Assembly (NCBI RefSeq): GCF_003086295.3
Contig: NC_092048.1
Span: 91,740,626-91,804,625, forward strand
Reading direction: 5' to 3'
From: Arachis hypogaea
Taxonomy: Eukaryota > Streptophyta > Magnoliopsida > Fabales > Fabaceae
DNA: 64,000 nt
The notes under the pieces are model-generated. The model saw nothing but the letters and a program-made list of their open reading frames with translations. It ran no database searches and had not been told where the DNA came from. The number at the start of each line of letters is the position of its first letter. Position 1 is the stretch's first letter. Below are positions 22,127 through 33,844 of this stretch, piece by piece. A program made the translations under genes and the position numbers.

Positions 22127-22674
22127 AGTTTATGGCTTCTAACTTGAAGGAGTGGGCGTTGGATGCCCACTAGGGAGTAAATATGCTGCTCCTTGCTCCC
22201 CTTGTGGTGTTGAACGCTAGGTTTGGGCGTTCAACGCCAGCCTTAGTCCTCTTGGGGCGTTAGACGCCCACTAGGGGGTACTTTGGGTATTCAACAACCG
22301 TTTTGGGCTGTTCAATCCGAAGAAAATTATAAACCATTATATATTTCTGGAAAGATCTGAAAGTTAGCTTTCTAACGCCATTGAAAACGCATCATTTGGA
22401 CCTCTGTAGCTCCAGAAATGCTCGTTTAAATGCAAGGAGGTCAAAATCTGACAACATCTGCTATGCTTTCCTTGCCTCTGAATCAGACTTCTCCAAAACA
22501 TGCCAAATTCATCCAAAATTCACCTAAAATCATAAGAAAAATACAAAAGTTCAGAGTAGCAACCAAATAGTGAATTTTGCAATAAAACCTACTAAAACAT
22601 ACTAAAACTTAACAAAGTATACTAAAAATACTAAGAAAATAACATAAAAAAGCGTATAAAATATCCACTCATCA
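22127..22674 (-). repeat. Solo LTR H, right part
   Basis: Continues the LTR interrupted at 14599: holds GGCGTTCAACGCC-type inverted phrases (22150-22275) and ends GCGTATAAAATATCCACTCATCA, the diverged equivalent of the A LTR start. The first ten bases may belong to G rather than H. Confidence 0.75.
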
Positions 22675-22679
22675 TCTGT

Positions 22680-22846
22680 ACCAGGTTTGCCACGTCGGAC
22701 ACGCTGTTGACAATTTCACTTCCACTTAACAGTAGGACTTGATTGATGCTAATCAAAACTATTTTGGACGTAAATAGGACACTTTAAATGTTGAGGACTA
22801 AAATAGAATTCACCCCAAACGTAGGGGACCAATTTAGTACTTTACC
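22680..22846. repeat. Right terminal inverted repeat of MULE1 (putative)
   Basis: The minus strand begins GGTAAAGTACTAAATTGGTC and runs through TTTTAGTCCTCAACATT-type sequence, the style of legume MULE ends. The partner end is outside the window, so the repeat itself cannot be confirmed. Confidence 0.5.
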
Positions 22847-24668
22847 TTAAATACATATTAAAATTTGGCTATTCATACAAGTCTCTCAACACAACTCCAG
22901 TGTTTTTTATTTTATTTTCTTAACCCATATAATTCAATATTTTTTTTAACATTTTGCAATAATTTTGATCTCACACGGTTAAATATATACACTTTACACT
23001 TTTTTCTATAAGTATATCAATAAATTCAAAATTTATATTGTTTATGATATAACATGATTTTTATTATGTAAGTATTGATTCAACAAAATTTATTCTAAAT
23101 TATAATCTATACTAGTATTTTTACTTGTAAATATAAATCTTTTAAAACTACATCAGTTTTGTCCTAACATTATAGATTATGGCACAAAAGATTTATAGAA
23201 TCAAATTACTTTTACAAAAAGATCGAAAGAGACAAAAGTCCTTGTCGATTAAGAAGACTAGGGTCGTCATAGATAAATAATCAAATAATAAAATTTTTAG
23301 TTATTATTTTCATGTGAAAGAGTTTAATTTATTACTAATAATTGATTTTAATATTCATTATTTAAAATTTGAAACAATTTAACTTGTATACTTTTGATTA
23401 GGTATTAAGTCTGTTGCACAAATAGAAACAATTAATTTTTATACTTGCTATTTAAAAATAATATTTTTTCTCTCTCTATGTATATAAAAATATAATTAGA
23501 TATTAGCATAAAAAATTATATTGATAGTTATAAAATTAACTCAAAATTAATTTTTTTAAACAATTTAATTTTGATTTTAACTTTAAATCATAACATTAGT
23601 ATTCTTTCCAAATTATATTTAATAAATATTTGAAAGAAGAGAAATGAAAATATAGATTAGAAAGTTAAGCAGCGAAAATTTAAAACTAAAGAAAAAAACT
23701 AAAAAAATTGGTATATAATAATAACATTTTTTATTTGAATTATATTATTTTGTTAATTTTATTTTTTGTAGAACAAAAAGATAAAAAAAAAATAGAAAAT
23801 GAGAGAAAAGAGAGAGAAAGATAAAGATAAAGATTGGGAGATGGAGTTTGTTAATTTTGAAAGAAAAAATTTTATTTTAATTATAATAAAAAAATATCAG
23901 GTGACACATTTTGATTTCTCAAATTACTAATATAAAATATAAATTATAAATTTTACATAGAGTGGGAAGGATAGAGAGAAATAGAAAAAGGAAGAGAGAT
24001 AAATGAGAGAATTTAGAAAGTGAGTTTATTAATTTTGGAAAGAAATATTTTCTCTCAATTTTAATAAGAGAATGTCATCTGACACATTTGGTTATTAAAT
24101 TAGATAATAATATATACATGTATAATAAATTATATATAGAGTGAGAATGGTAGAGAGAAATAGAAAAAAGGGAGAGAGGTAGATGAGAGAATTTAGGAAA
24201 TGATTTTATTAATTTTGGAGGGAAATATTTTTTTCATGTTTAATAAGAGTGTCATGTGACACATTTTGTTATTAAATTAGATAGTAATATATAATATAAT
24301 ATAATATAATATATAGTTATATTTCAATTTTAATATTTTCATTTTAATTTTAATACAATTAAAGAATGTCATGTTATACATTTTGATTATCAAATATGTA
24401 ATTGGTCATTGATAATGATATATAAAAGAAAAAGAGTGGTTGAAAGAATAAGAGGGATAGATAAAGGGAGAGGGAGGAGGCGAGAACTCTTTAATTTTGG
24501 AAGGAAATATTTGATTTCAATTGCAACAAGAGAACGACATGTGGCACATTTTGGTTGTAAAATTAGTAAAGAGGAGGGAAGGACTTTTTAATTTTGGAGG
24601 AAAAGATTTGATTTTAATTGCAATGAGGGAGTGACATGTGACATTATAATATAATATAATATAATGTA
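22847..24668. repeat. AT-rich intergenic DNA with degenerate ~180-bp tandem repeats
   Basis: No gene. From about 23785 to 24650 a unit recurs: an A/G-rich GAGAGAAATAGAAAAA stretch, then TTTATTAATTTTGGA-GGAAATATTT, then GTCATGTGACACATTTTG. Two well-preserved starts (GGATAGAGAGAAATAG near 23966 and GGTAGAGAGAAATAG near 24148) are about 180 bp apart; later units are shorter. TATAA-type microsatellites sit at about 24290-24315 and 24645-24665. Confidence 0.55.
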
Positions 24669-24790
24669 GGTTTAATTACTCTGTTGGTCCCTATAGTTTC
24701 GCAAAATTTTCAATTAGGTCCCTATACTTTTTTTCCTTTTAATTGAGTCCTTGCACCAAATTTTTTATATATATATAGACCAACTCAATT
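24669..24790 (+). repeat. Left terminal inverted repeat of MULE2 (putative)
   Basis: GGTTTAATTACTCTGTTGGTCCC then CAATTAGGTCCCTATAC and AATTGAGTCCTTGCACC: the repeated GGTCCCTATA style typical of plant MULE termini. It directly precedes a gene of a class carried by such elements. Confidence 0.5.
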
Positions 24791-24844
24791 TTTTCTAGTA
24801 TAAATATAGCTTATTTAAATAACTCTGTTTTGCTTTGTTTACAG

Positions 24845-27656
24845 CAAACCAATGATTTGAGATGCTCTACGCGACTATTGAATGAACATTTTGAAAAAAT
24901 GAGCGAGGCAAAGAAGGCCATCATCCGGGAATCAGGATTGGATGGTCTGATGCACATCCTCCAATGAATGTGCCACACAAACTGTTGAAGGAGTTGGCTA
25001 ATTCCTTTAATTTGAAGAAAAACAAATTGGACACAAGGCACGGTTCATTGAAAATTAAACCCAAAAAATAGGAGCCGCCCTTGGCCTCAATGCATCAGGT
25101 AACTAATTACAGAAACCTTTATACTTGCATTCTTTGTAATATATTCTTTGTAATATATTCTTCTGATCTCATGTAATTAAGAAATAAATTTAGTTGTATA
25201 TGACTGGTATTTGGGTGACTGGGTGTATTTCAAGTGATTTGGAGTGTAATTGGTGTTCTTTTTTGTAGGAGACCTATTTCCTGAAAAAGTGAGTTTTAAA
25301 GACCTTTCTGACGAGAACAAAGAAATTTTTGGAAGGTTCTAGGGAAAACATTAAAGAATCTGACCAATCAGATGATGGATATCGATGTTGACAATGATCA
25401 AGATCACCTAATGTTCAAGAGGATTTTCATCCTCTACATTCAAATGGCATTCTTGTTGTCAACTACGCTAAACAAAATATCTCCTGTCCACATGCCTCCA
25501 ATTTTTCAACTGGACAACATAACAAAGTGGAACTGGGACAGTCATGTTCTCGATTTCATCATCAAGAGCATAACCAATTACCGTTTAAAATAAAAAAAAA
25601 ATTGATTGATGGCTGATCTATGCCTTGATAGTATATTTTCATCAAACAAAACACACAGACAAAAAAGGAGAAGCAATCCCTGGACTGCCCTGGGTTAGCC
25701 ATTGGAATAGGGAGCTATTGGTTCAGAGGATCAGAGCAGAAATTGACGGTCATATGGTAACGGAACATAATATTTTCTCTAATTTGGGTGTATTTGATTT
25801 TTATAGATGGTGTAAACTAACGTTTTAACTGTTTTAGGTCATCGTCAAGAGGGAAAAACAGAAAAAGAAACTGAAGAAAATGAGAGAGGAAGAAAAGAAA
25901 GAAAAAAAAAGAAAAAGACAAAAAAGAAGAAGGAAAGTTCATTGGAGAGTGATTCATCCGAGAGTGAATTTGCTATTTTCTCTGAGTCTGAGCCTGAACA
26001 AGACTCAGAGAAACCAACAAAAACAAGAAAACAACCTACCAGGACAGCTAAAAAATAAGTAATATTTTTAGGTGTATTTTGTCATTTTTAGAGTGTATTT
26101 TTCTAATGATTATTTGCTGTCTAGAATAGTATCCAGAAAGACGAAGAAGATTGTGGAGGATTCCTCTTCGGAAAGTGAAAGCGAATCCGATGATGAGTAA
26201 GATTCTGAAATTCTAATTTGATTGGTTTCTTTTCTGTTTATGTCAAAATTTTATCTATTAACAGAGTGTTTCTCATTTATTTTCAGAAGTGAAGAATCAG
26301 AACCAATAATAAAACAAAAATCAAAGAAAAAAGTTCAGATCAACCCAAAAAGTATGCATTTCTTTCGACAGTATTTTATTGTAAATTTTATATTTGTGTG
26401 ATTGATACTTCTTTCATTTCCAGGACGCAATCCAGGAAAAAAAAGCACGTTGTTGAGGATTTGTCTTCCAAAAGAGATACCGAATCCTATGATCTGTAAG
26501 ATACGTTGTAAAGCTAACTTCCTCTTTGTCATAAAAAAATTATTTGTTAACTTATTCTCTTGCATGTACTGTCAGAGTTGATATCAATACTAAAGAAATA
26601 CAACAAATTTTTCGAGATTTAAAAAAGAAAAAAAAAACAAATGAGAAGGCTGCACAGGGGTATGTTTGATTTAGGTGTATATTGCCGATTTTAAGGTGTT
26701 TCTGTTGCTGATGATTGTTTTTGCTTTCCCAGGATGCTGCCTGGGCTTCCATTGACAGAAGCTCACTATGATTCATCTAAAAGGTAAGATCCTTTATTTG
26801 ATAGAATTTCGTAGATCCTGATGTAATTAAATAGTCTACTTATACTGAATGATGTTTATTTTCTGCTTAGAATGTCGGAGGACAACCTGGGAAGTGAAAA
26901 TGATAATGTGTTTCAAACACAGACGGAGCAGAGCAGTGTAAACAAAACGAGCGATAGCATGTAATTTCTGTTTCTATTGCCATTTACTTAATTCTTGTGT
27001 TACCATCTTCTGCTTCTGATTGTGTATGTATTTTTTTTAGAAGAAAAAGCCCTTTAATGTTTTATTCAAGAAAAAAAAAGGCAGAAAAAAAAAAATATCT
27101 GCAACTATGTAAGTTCTCATAAAATAGAGGTTGTGTTTCTATTCAATGATTGGGGTGTATTCTGACATGATTTTGGTGTATTTCAGGTTGGATGTTGAAA
27201 AAGAATCATTCACTGACCTGGCTCAACAACAGATGATTGTTGTTCGGAAGGACACACATTCCCAATCTGAACCTCTTGAGATGTGAGTTTTACAACTAAA
27301 TTTCAACCTTCTAATGTTCTATTTAAGCGAGTTTGTTAACTTTTTAATTTTGTCTTGGTTAGAGCTCCGCTTCAAGTATGTATGCCTCCATCGGAGACAA
27401 GAGCACCAAGCCCTGTGGAGACTGAACCAACCCCTCCAAAGTCTCTAAGGAAAAAAATTGGTGAAGAAACAATTAAGGGGTAAGGGATAATATTTGGCTA
27501 CATGTCTTTTATATATAGGTGTATTTGGTACTTATTTGGGTGTATCTCTGCTGAATTAAGGTGAAATTTGTTTTTTTTTTCTTATTTAAAAACTTTTCTT
27601 TAATCGTGCAGCACTCCACAATCCCATCAACCTGCTAATGGCACACCTGCAGTGCC
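24845..27656 (+). pseudogene. Multi-exon MULE2 cargo gene (Ulp1/mobile-domain type), 5' part
   Basis: Exons I can support: 24845-25098, 25269-25756, 25838-26055, 26125-26196, 26287-26351, 26424-26495, then small exons to 27656. The first two encode a helical domain (CSTRLLNEHFEKMSEAKKAI; IGAALGLNASGDLFPEKV; LMFKRIFILYIQMAFLLSTT) like the N-terminal domain of plant MULE-borne Ulp1-protease-like proteins. Later exons are Lys/Glu/Ser-rich, disordered and probably nuclear. Frameshifts and stops interrupt it (after LMHI near 24958; TAG near 25338; near 25590). The expected protease domain would lie beyond C and D, outside the window. Splicing is my inference from GT/AG sites. Confidence 0.6.
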
Positions 27657-27941
27657 TGATGCTTAGGCATCTTAGGCTAGTTTCACAAGCCTTTTTCATT
27701 TGTTTTTACTTGGTTTCATGGACTTTCTTAGGCAATAAGCAAGCATCTAGATGAGTAATATATGCATCCCTTGATTCAATCAAACATTATTATTTACAAA
27801 CATTTTCATGAGATTGATGCAAGAATTACTTGTTGCAATGAATGATGCATTATCTTGTGATTATGGCAAGGCTTTGATGCATTTGTTTGGTTAATGATAG
27901 GTAAGGAGAAGCAAAGCAAAGGCAAAGAAGAAGAAGAAGCT

Positions 27942-28560
27942 ATAGCGTTAGTGGCCAAAGTTAGCCCACTAACGCTATGGTTAACGTTGCCATTAATCTT
28001 GGCTCAAGGAGAAGGGAAGCAACGTTAGTGGCCAAAGTTGGCTCACTAACGTTGCTAATAACGTTGCCAAGGAAGAGGGAAGCAACGTTAGTGGCCTAAG
28101 TTGTCTCACTAACTTTGCCCACTAACATTGCCAAGAATGAGAAGCAACGTTGGTGACCCAAAGTTAGCCTACCAACGTTGCTACACAAAGAATGGTGCCA
28201 ACGTTAGTGTTCTAACATTACTTCAAGTTAGCCCACTAACGTCTTCGACAAATTTTCAACTTGGAGCTGGAAAAATTGCTAGTGTGCGTACGCATGGGGC
28301 ATTGTGCGTACGCACAAAGGGAAAATTTGCCAGTGTGCACACGCAAGAGGCATTGTGCGTACGCACAACAAGCAGAATGTTAGTGGCACCATTGGTGCAC
28401 TAACGCCCGTGGCAACGCCCTGGTAGCTTTCAAAGGGAACGTTAGTGCCACAATTAGTGCACTAACGGTGGTGACTAACGCCAGTACCAACTTTCATTTC
28501 AATGGCACCCATGCAAGTTTGTGAATGTTAGTGAGCTAACGCCTGGGCTAACTTCAGAGA
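27942..28560. repeat. AACGTTAGTG inverted-repeat array in the C LTR
   Basis: Repeated phrases AACGTTAGTG...CACTAACGTT forming hairpins, for example a 13-bp stem 27942-27954/27966-27978 and a 12-bp stem 28019-28030/28044-28055. Within it, GTGCGTACGCAC phrases at 28280-28370. Confidence 0.85.
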
Positions 28561-28630
28561 GAGCCACCCCTAACTGCTTCAACTAAGGCCAAAGCCCACA
28601 TCCAAGTACTTGAAGATTGCTTGAGGAATG

Positions 28631-28640
28631 TATATATAGG
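28631..28640 (+). promoter_or_regulatory. Probable TATA box of the C LTR
   Basis: TATATATAGG, placed after the palindrome array as in D and G. Confidence 0.45.
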
Positions 28641-29714
28641 ATAGATTTTAAACTTAAAAAAGAAGGCTGTGAAGCAGGGACCCTAATTGGGAAACCCCGA
28701 ATCAATTTCTTTTGTACTTAGTTGCTTTCATGTACTTTTCCTTTCTTTTTTGAGATTTTCTGAGCAATGATGAACTAAAACCCACATCATTAGGGGGAGG
28801 AGCTCTATTATAATTCCAATGAATGAATGAAATTCTTCTTCTTCTCAATCCGCTTATTGTAGCTAAGAGATAACTTCTGTGTTTATTTCATCTACTCACT
28901 CCGGAAGGGGGTTTAGATCCATTGAATTTCTATGTGAGCCTCGGAAGGGGAATCATAGAAATTAGTTTGGAGCTCTATCTCTCACAACTCTCTTGATTAA
29001 CACATTCGAGATGAATTGAGATCTTGAGAACTTGTGTGGCTTATGGATAAGAGAGGTACACTTAACCTCTTCTCATGATAATTAAGATCAAGGAATTGGC
29101 AAATTGATTGTGTTAAAAGAAATTGGGTTGCCAAGGAATTGGGACTCAATTAATTACAATCTACCATAGATCTACTTCATATGATTGAGAATAAAGTTGA
29201 AACCCATTGATTCATGATGGATTATGATATCTCCAATCCCTAATGAATTTTTCTCTTTGATATTCTTCACTTTAATTACCTTGAGTTTCCTTTAATTGCC
29301 TTGAATTTACTGCTTTCTTTAATTCCCATCACCCAAAGCCCATTTAGATTTCATGCAATTTCCATTTTATCGCCATTTACATTCTTGCCTTTACTTTCTT
29401 GCTATTTAAGTTTCAGCTCATTTAAGTTTCTTGCCATTTAAGTTTCAGTTATTTAGTTTCTTGTCATTTAAGTTTCCACCATTTACATTTTGCAATTTAC
29501 TCTCAGCACTTTACTTTCCAGCAATTTACTTTCTGTTGATTTAATTTCACCAAAACCATCAACTATTCGCTTGACTAGACAAATTACCTAACTAAAATTG
29601 CTTAATCCATCAATCCATGTGGGATCGACCTTACTCTTGTGAGTTATTACTTGACAATTCGGTATACTTGCCGAAGGGGATTCATGCTGTGCGGTTTCCC
29701 GGTCATCAAGTTTT

Positions 29715-29733
29715 TGGCGCCATTGCCGGGGAT
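29715..29733 (+). other. Primer-binding site of C (tRNA-Asp)
   Basis: TGGCGCCATTGCCGGGGAT, one mismatch to the consensus in this window. Confidence 0.85.
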
Positions 29734-29896
29734 TAATTTAGATTGACAATGATTAAGTGGGTGATAGTCTAGATTAAGCATTTTTCTTTTTTTTCTTTTA
29801 AGCATACTAACTGTTTGACACATTGTGTCTACTAACTCGAACATTCACTCTAGCAATAGAGTGTTCAATTGTCATTTTGTTTATTTTGTGTTGTAT

Positions 29897-32240
29897 ATGC
29901 CAGGAGGAAGAAGAGGTGCATCTACTTCTTTTGATTCGGAACCCGAAAGAACCTTCCTGAGACTTAGAAGAGAAGCAAGAGGGAAGGGAGTGATTGGAGA
30001 AGAGGATTCAGAAGAAGGAGATCAAGTCATGGAGGACAACCAACACGACCTACCTGAAGAGGTCGCCAACAACAATGCTCAACCTGCAAGGAGGGTGCTA
30101 GCCTCCTTTACCATCCCTAATCCAAGAAATTATGGGAGTAGCATTCTTACTCCTAATATTTATGCCCACAACTTTGAGCTTAAACCACAGCTCATTACTC
30201 TGGTTCAGAATAATTGCCAGTATAGATGAAGTACTTCAGAGGACCCAAATCAACATCTCTCTGTTTTCTTGAGGATATGTGACACTGTCAAGACTAATGG
30301 AGTACACCCAGACATCTACAAGCTGCTGCTATTTCCCTTCTCTCTAAGGGACAAAGCTACTCAATGGTTGGAAACCTTCCAAAGGAAAGCATCACAAACT
30401 GGGATGACTTGGGTAGCAAGTTCTTGGCCAAGTTCTACCCCCTCAAAGAATCATCAAGCTCAAGACTGATGTGCAAAAGTTCATACAATTGGAAGGAGAA
30501 TCACTATATGAAGCCTGGGAGAGGTATAAAGCACTAATCAGAAGATGTCCTCCAGACATGTTTAGTGAATGGGTGAAGCTCCAGAATTTCTGTGAAGATC
30601 TATCCATGAAAGAAAGAAAGGATTTGGACTACTCTTCAGGAGGGTCACTTCAAAATAACCAAAATAACTTCCACTAACCATCAATATCCCACACACAACC
30701 ACAACCACAGCAATATTCTTAAAGAATCTCTAATCTAGAGATGATGATAGAGAAACTCATGAAGAATCAGGAGATGGCAAACAAGAATTATGAAGCATTA
30801 ATGAGGAACCTTGGAAGGCAAATTGGGCAACTGTCTAAGCAGCATGTTGAGAGACCAATCAACATATTCTCAAGTGACACCATTCCTAACCCAAAGGAGG
30901 AATGCAAGACAATACAACTTAGGAGTGGCAAGACATTGGAGAATGACACAAAGGTTTCTAGCAAAGAAGAAATAGAAGCTGAGAAAATTGACAAGGTGGA
31001 TCCCAAGAAGGATGATGAACTACAAGCTCCAAAGAAGGGCAAGCAAGCCTCTGAGACACAAACACAAGATCAGAAAAAGGAGGTGAAGCCCTATGTCCCT
31101 CCTCTACCTTATCCTCAGAGATTGCACAAGGAGATGAAGGATCAACAATTCCCTAAGTTCTTGGAGATTTTCAAGAAATTGGAGCTCAACATTCCACTTG
31201 CTGAAGCCTTAGAACAAATGCCACTCTATGCAAAGTTTCTCAAGGAGCTCATCAACAAGAAAAGAAGCTGGAAGGAGAAGGAATCTGTGATCCTCACCCA
31301 AGAATGTAGTGCTGTGATTTAGAAGGGTCTGCCACCCAAATTCAAAGATCCAAGAAGTTTCTTCATACCATGTACCATTGGAAACATACCAATTGATAAA
31401 GCTTTGTGTGACTTGAGATCAAGCATCAATCTAATGCCACTTTCTATGATGAAGAAGCTGTCAATAGAGGAAGTTAAACTTACCAGAATATCACTACAAC
31501 TAGCTAATAGATCCCCCATAATCCCCAATGGAGTGGTGGAGAACCTTCTAGTTAAGGTTGGCAAGTTCATCTTCCCTACATAATTTGTAATTTTGGACTT
31601 GGATGAGGGAAGAAGTGATTCAATTATTCTTGGAAGACCATTTCTGGCCACAGTGAGGGCAATTATTGATGTGGAAAAGGGTGAAATGATCCTAAGAGCA
31701 TATGATGAACAGATAACCCTCAATGTCTTCAAGGATATACAATACCCTGGTGAAAAGGAAAAATGTATGAGGATTGAGGATGATGACTTAAACTGGAAGG
31801 AAAAGCCTAAGGGACCATCTCTAGAACTTATAAACTCAGCCTTGGGGAAGAAGGATGAGACCAAAAAGAAGCCAAAGGATCAAGAGATCAGAAAAGCTGA
31901 AGAAGAGTTACAAGAAAAGACTTCAGATGTGACAAATAAGAAGAAAGCTCCTGACATTGAACTCACCAAGAAGGAAGAGCCATCAAAAAAGGGAAATAAG
32001 AGCAAGAAAAAGGTGCCTAAAGGGTGGAGATACAAGAAGATTCCAACTGAAGGATTTTCACCAGGAGACAAAGTGAAGTTAATTTATCAACAGTTGGAAA
32101 CATCTTCACAACCTTCTGAATATTACACTGTCAGCAAAATCCTTTCACTGGAGCATATAGAGATCATCAAACAAGACACTGGAAGGAGGCTCACAGTGAG
32201 AGGAGATAAATTGAGGCACTATGATCATCAACCTCCCTAA
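29897..32240 (+). pseudogene. gag-protease of C fused to an integrase C-terminal remnant, broken
   Basis: Starts at ATG 29897 (MPGGRRGASTSF). The gag domain spans about 30180-30650 (KPQLITLVQNN, RICDTVKTNGVHPD, LEGESLYEAWERYK) with an early stop at 30226 and frameshifts near 30390-30470. After a gap, 30741-31322 carries IGQLSKQH, KTIQLRSGKTLE and PYVPPLPYPQRLHKEM, the Athila-type link to protease. Protease reads CDLRSSINLMPLS (normally a D-L-G active site) and SIILGRPFLATVRAIID, with stops at 31319 and about 31581. The tail (SPGDKVKLIYQQLE; YYTVSKILSL; GRRLTVRGDKLRHY) resembles an integrase C-terminal module, so reverse transcriptase, RNase H and the integrase core were deleted between. Confidence 0.75.
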
Positions 32241-32281
32241 CAAAGAACAACCGTCAAGCTAGTGACGATAAAAGAGCGCTT

Positions 32282-32299
32282 CATGGGAGGCAGCCCATG
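32282..32299 (+). other. Post-coding hairpin of C
   Basis: CATGGG-AGGCAG-CCCATG: the same place and loop type as in D and G, but the outer stem pairs are different and still complementary. Confidence 0.75.
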
Positions 32300-33482
32300 T
32301 TTAGCATTTCTCAATTCTTGCTTTAGTGATAATAACAAATGATTTTCTACCATGAATTCAGACTTTCGTAAACAATTTGACAGTTGCATTGAGCATTTTT
32401 ATTAAGCATATGATCAACTTCTAACTTTGGTGTGCCTGGAGGCACCCTAAGATGATCTCAAGCATGATGGACATATTGACATCTTAGGATAGTACTCAAG
32501 CATTTTCTTGAAGTATACAGCCAAACATTAAGTTTGATGTTCCACATATGCTAAGAGTATGAATGATGAGAATCAAATTATTTTTAAAGTCCTGAATTTC
32601 ATGAGAAGTGACCCATGCTTTGCAATTTTTTAGTTTATGCTTAGATAGTAAAGTAGTCCTCAGGATGATCAAATTAAAAGTGACTAGGATTTAATTGAAC
32701 TTTAGCATGAAACTTTAATTGTCATAAGGTTCATGATATGGATATCCTAGGAATTTAATCAATTTCTTTGTACCACATGACCAAACACTAAGTTTGGTGT
32801 TTACAAATGTCACATGCACACCTACAAGGAGTCACGTTGATTTTTATTCATGGGGAATACTTAGCTTTTGTTGTTTAATTTGTCAATTAATGCAAATTTG
32901 AAAGTTAGTTGCTCATTTCACTTTTTGCCACCACCAATTTGAGTCAATTTTGTTTTGTTGTTTTAATAGGAATATAGAGGAGGAGATTGATGGAGATGAC
33001 AATTCAAGGAGGGGTTCGGCTACTCTAGAGCAAAAGCAAGTCACATGTCCTTGGAAGTTGCTCATTGGGAAGCGCAACCTTGCACACATTGGTTAGTTAG
33101 GTGTGTCATAAGAATACCTTGATGATCGAACCTACCAACCTCAAAGAAGCAATCCATGTCTCCATTCAATCTTACATGCACACCCTTCATTTCTACCATC
33201 CAAATAAATCTCTACCACCCATTTCTTCACCATCTTTCACTATAAGTAACCTCCATTGGTTTGGACTTCACACTCAAAGCCACATTTGCTTGCATCCACA
33301 ATTCACTTCTTGTGTTTCATTGATCACCCTTGTACTTCCTTGTTCAACCATTTCTTGTTTCACTTAACCAATCATTTATCTTCACTCTCAAGATACACTC
33401 TCATTTTCCCTTATACAAGCTATCCTTGCCACTCTTCCCTATCCCTTCTTTCTCTTCTATTCGGCTTATTTGAAGTAAAAAA
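32300..33482 (+). other. Spacer between pol remnant and ORF2 of C
   Basis: No gene. It contains several tract-like motifs (near 32421, 32528 and 32789), then a C/T-rich stretch (33170-33480) that reads as the untranslated leader of ORF2. Confidence 0.5.
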
Positions 33483-33844
33483 ATGGTAGCATCATCAAGC
33501 TCTAAAAGGAGAAAGGGAAAGGAGCCCGTGGAGGAAATTCTCTTTGATAATTTGGGGTTCAAGTCCATGTTTAATGAGATTCAACTTGAATGGATGAGAC
33601 CCAAGAAAATATTGCCAGAGTTAACTTTCCAACTTCCGGATGATGAGTACCATGAGATCAAAGAGAAGATTGAGAGGAGAAGATGGGAGCTCCTCACCAA
33701 TTCGATCACAAGAATAAATGCAAATCTTGTTAGAGAATTCTATGCTAATGCGGTAAGGGAGGATCCACGCAACAACACCCCTTACAAGAGCTATGTAAGT
33801 GGATGTGAAGTTGATTTTAGTCCAAAATTTGTCATGAGGGTCCA
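33483..33844 (+). pseudogene. ORF2 of C, N-terminal part (putative plant transposon-protein domain)
   Basis: Starts at ATG 33483 with a basic patch (KRRKGKEPVEE), then FDNLGFKSMFNEIQLEWMRP and NLVREFYANAVREDP, the opening of a domain often annotated as 'putative plant transposon protein' in legumes. After 119 codons it is cut by the B dimer. The last bases GTCCA match GTCCT at 49738 with one mismatch, and the frame resumes there without loss. It sits where Athila elements carry an env-like gene. Function unknown. Confidence 0.7.

Larger units (their letters stand above)
11764..22846 (+). mobile_element. MULE1, Mutator-like DNA transposon, 3' part, with nested LTR elements
   Basis: The right part of a MULE: transposase C-terminal coding (11764-12389), a convergent GRF-finger pseudogene (13012-13491), and a right terminus reading GGTAAAGTACTAAATTGGTC on the minus strand (end at 22846). 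The left terminus is beyond F, outside the window. The H LTR (split by G) sits between the gene part and the terminus. Assignment rests on the transposase remnant and the terminal-repeat-like end. Confidence 0.65.
27657..29708 (+). repeat. 5' LTR of C
   Basis: 2052 bp, opening TGATGCTTAGGCATCTTAGG (similar to G) and ending GGTCATCA. It holds a palindrome array (27942-28560), CpG-rich phrases, a TATA box at 28631, and a U5 end like those of D and G. Confidence 0.85.

Noticed and set aside
27942..28560. Regular palindromic repeats as a possible CRISPR array
   Set aside because: Repeat length, spacing and sequence vary, the spacers are themselves related, the context is a plant LTR, and no cas genes exist.
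33101..33367. Short open frame upstream of ORF2 in C
   Set aside because: His/Leu/Ser-rich translation of a C/T-rich leader; no motif, and ORF2 has a better start at 33483.
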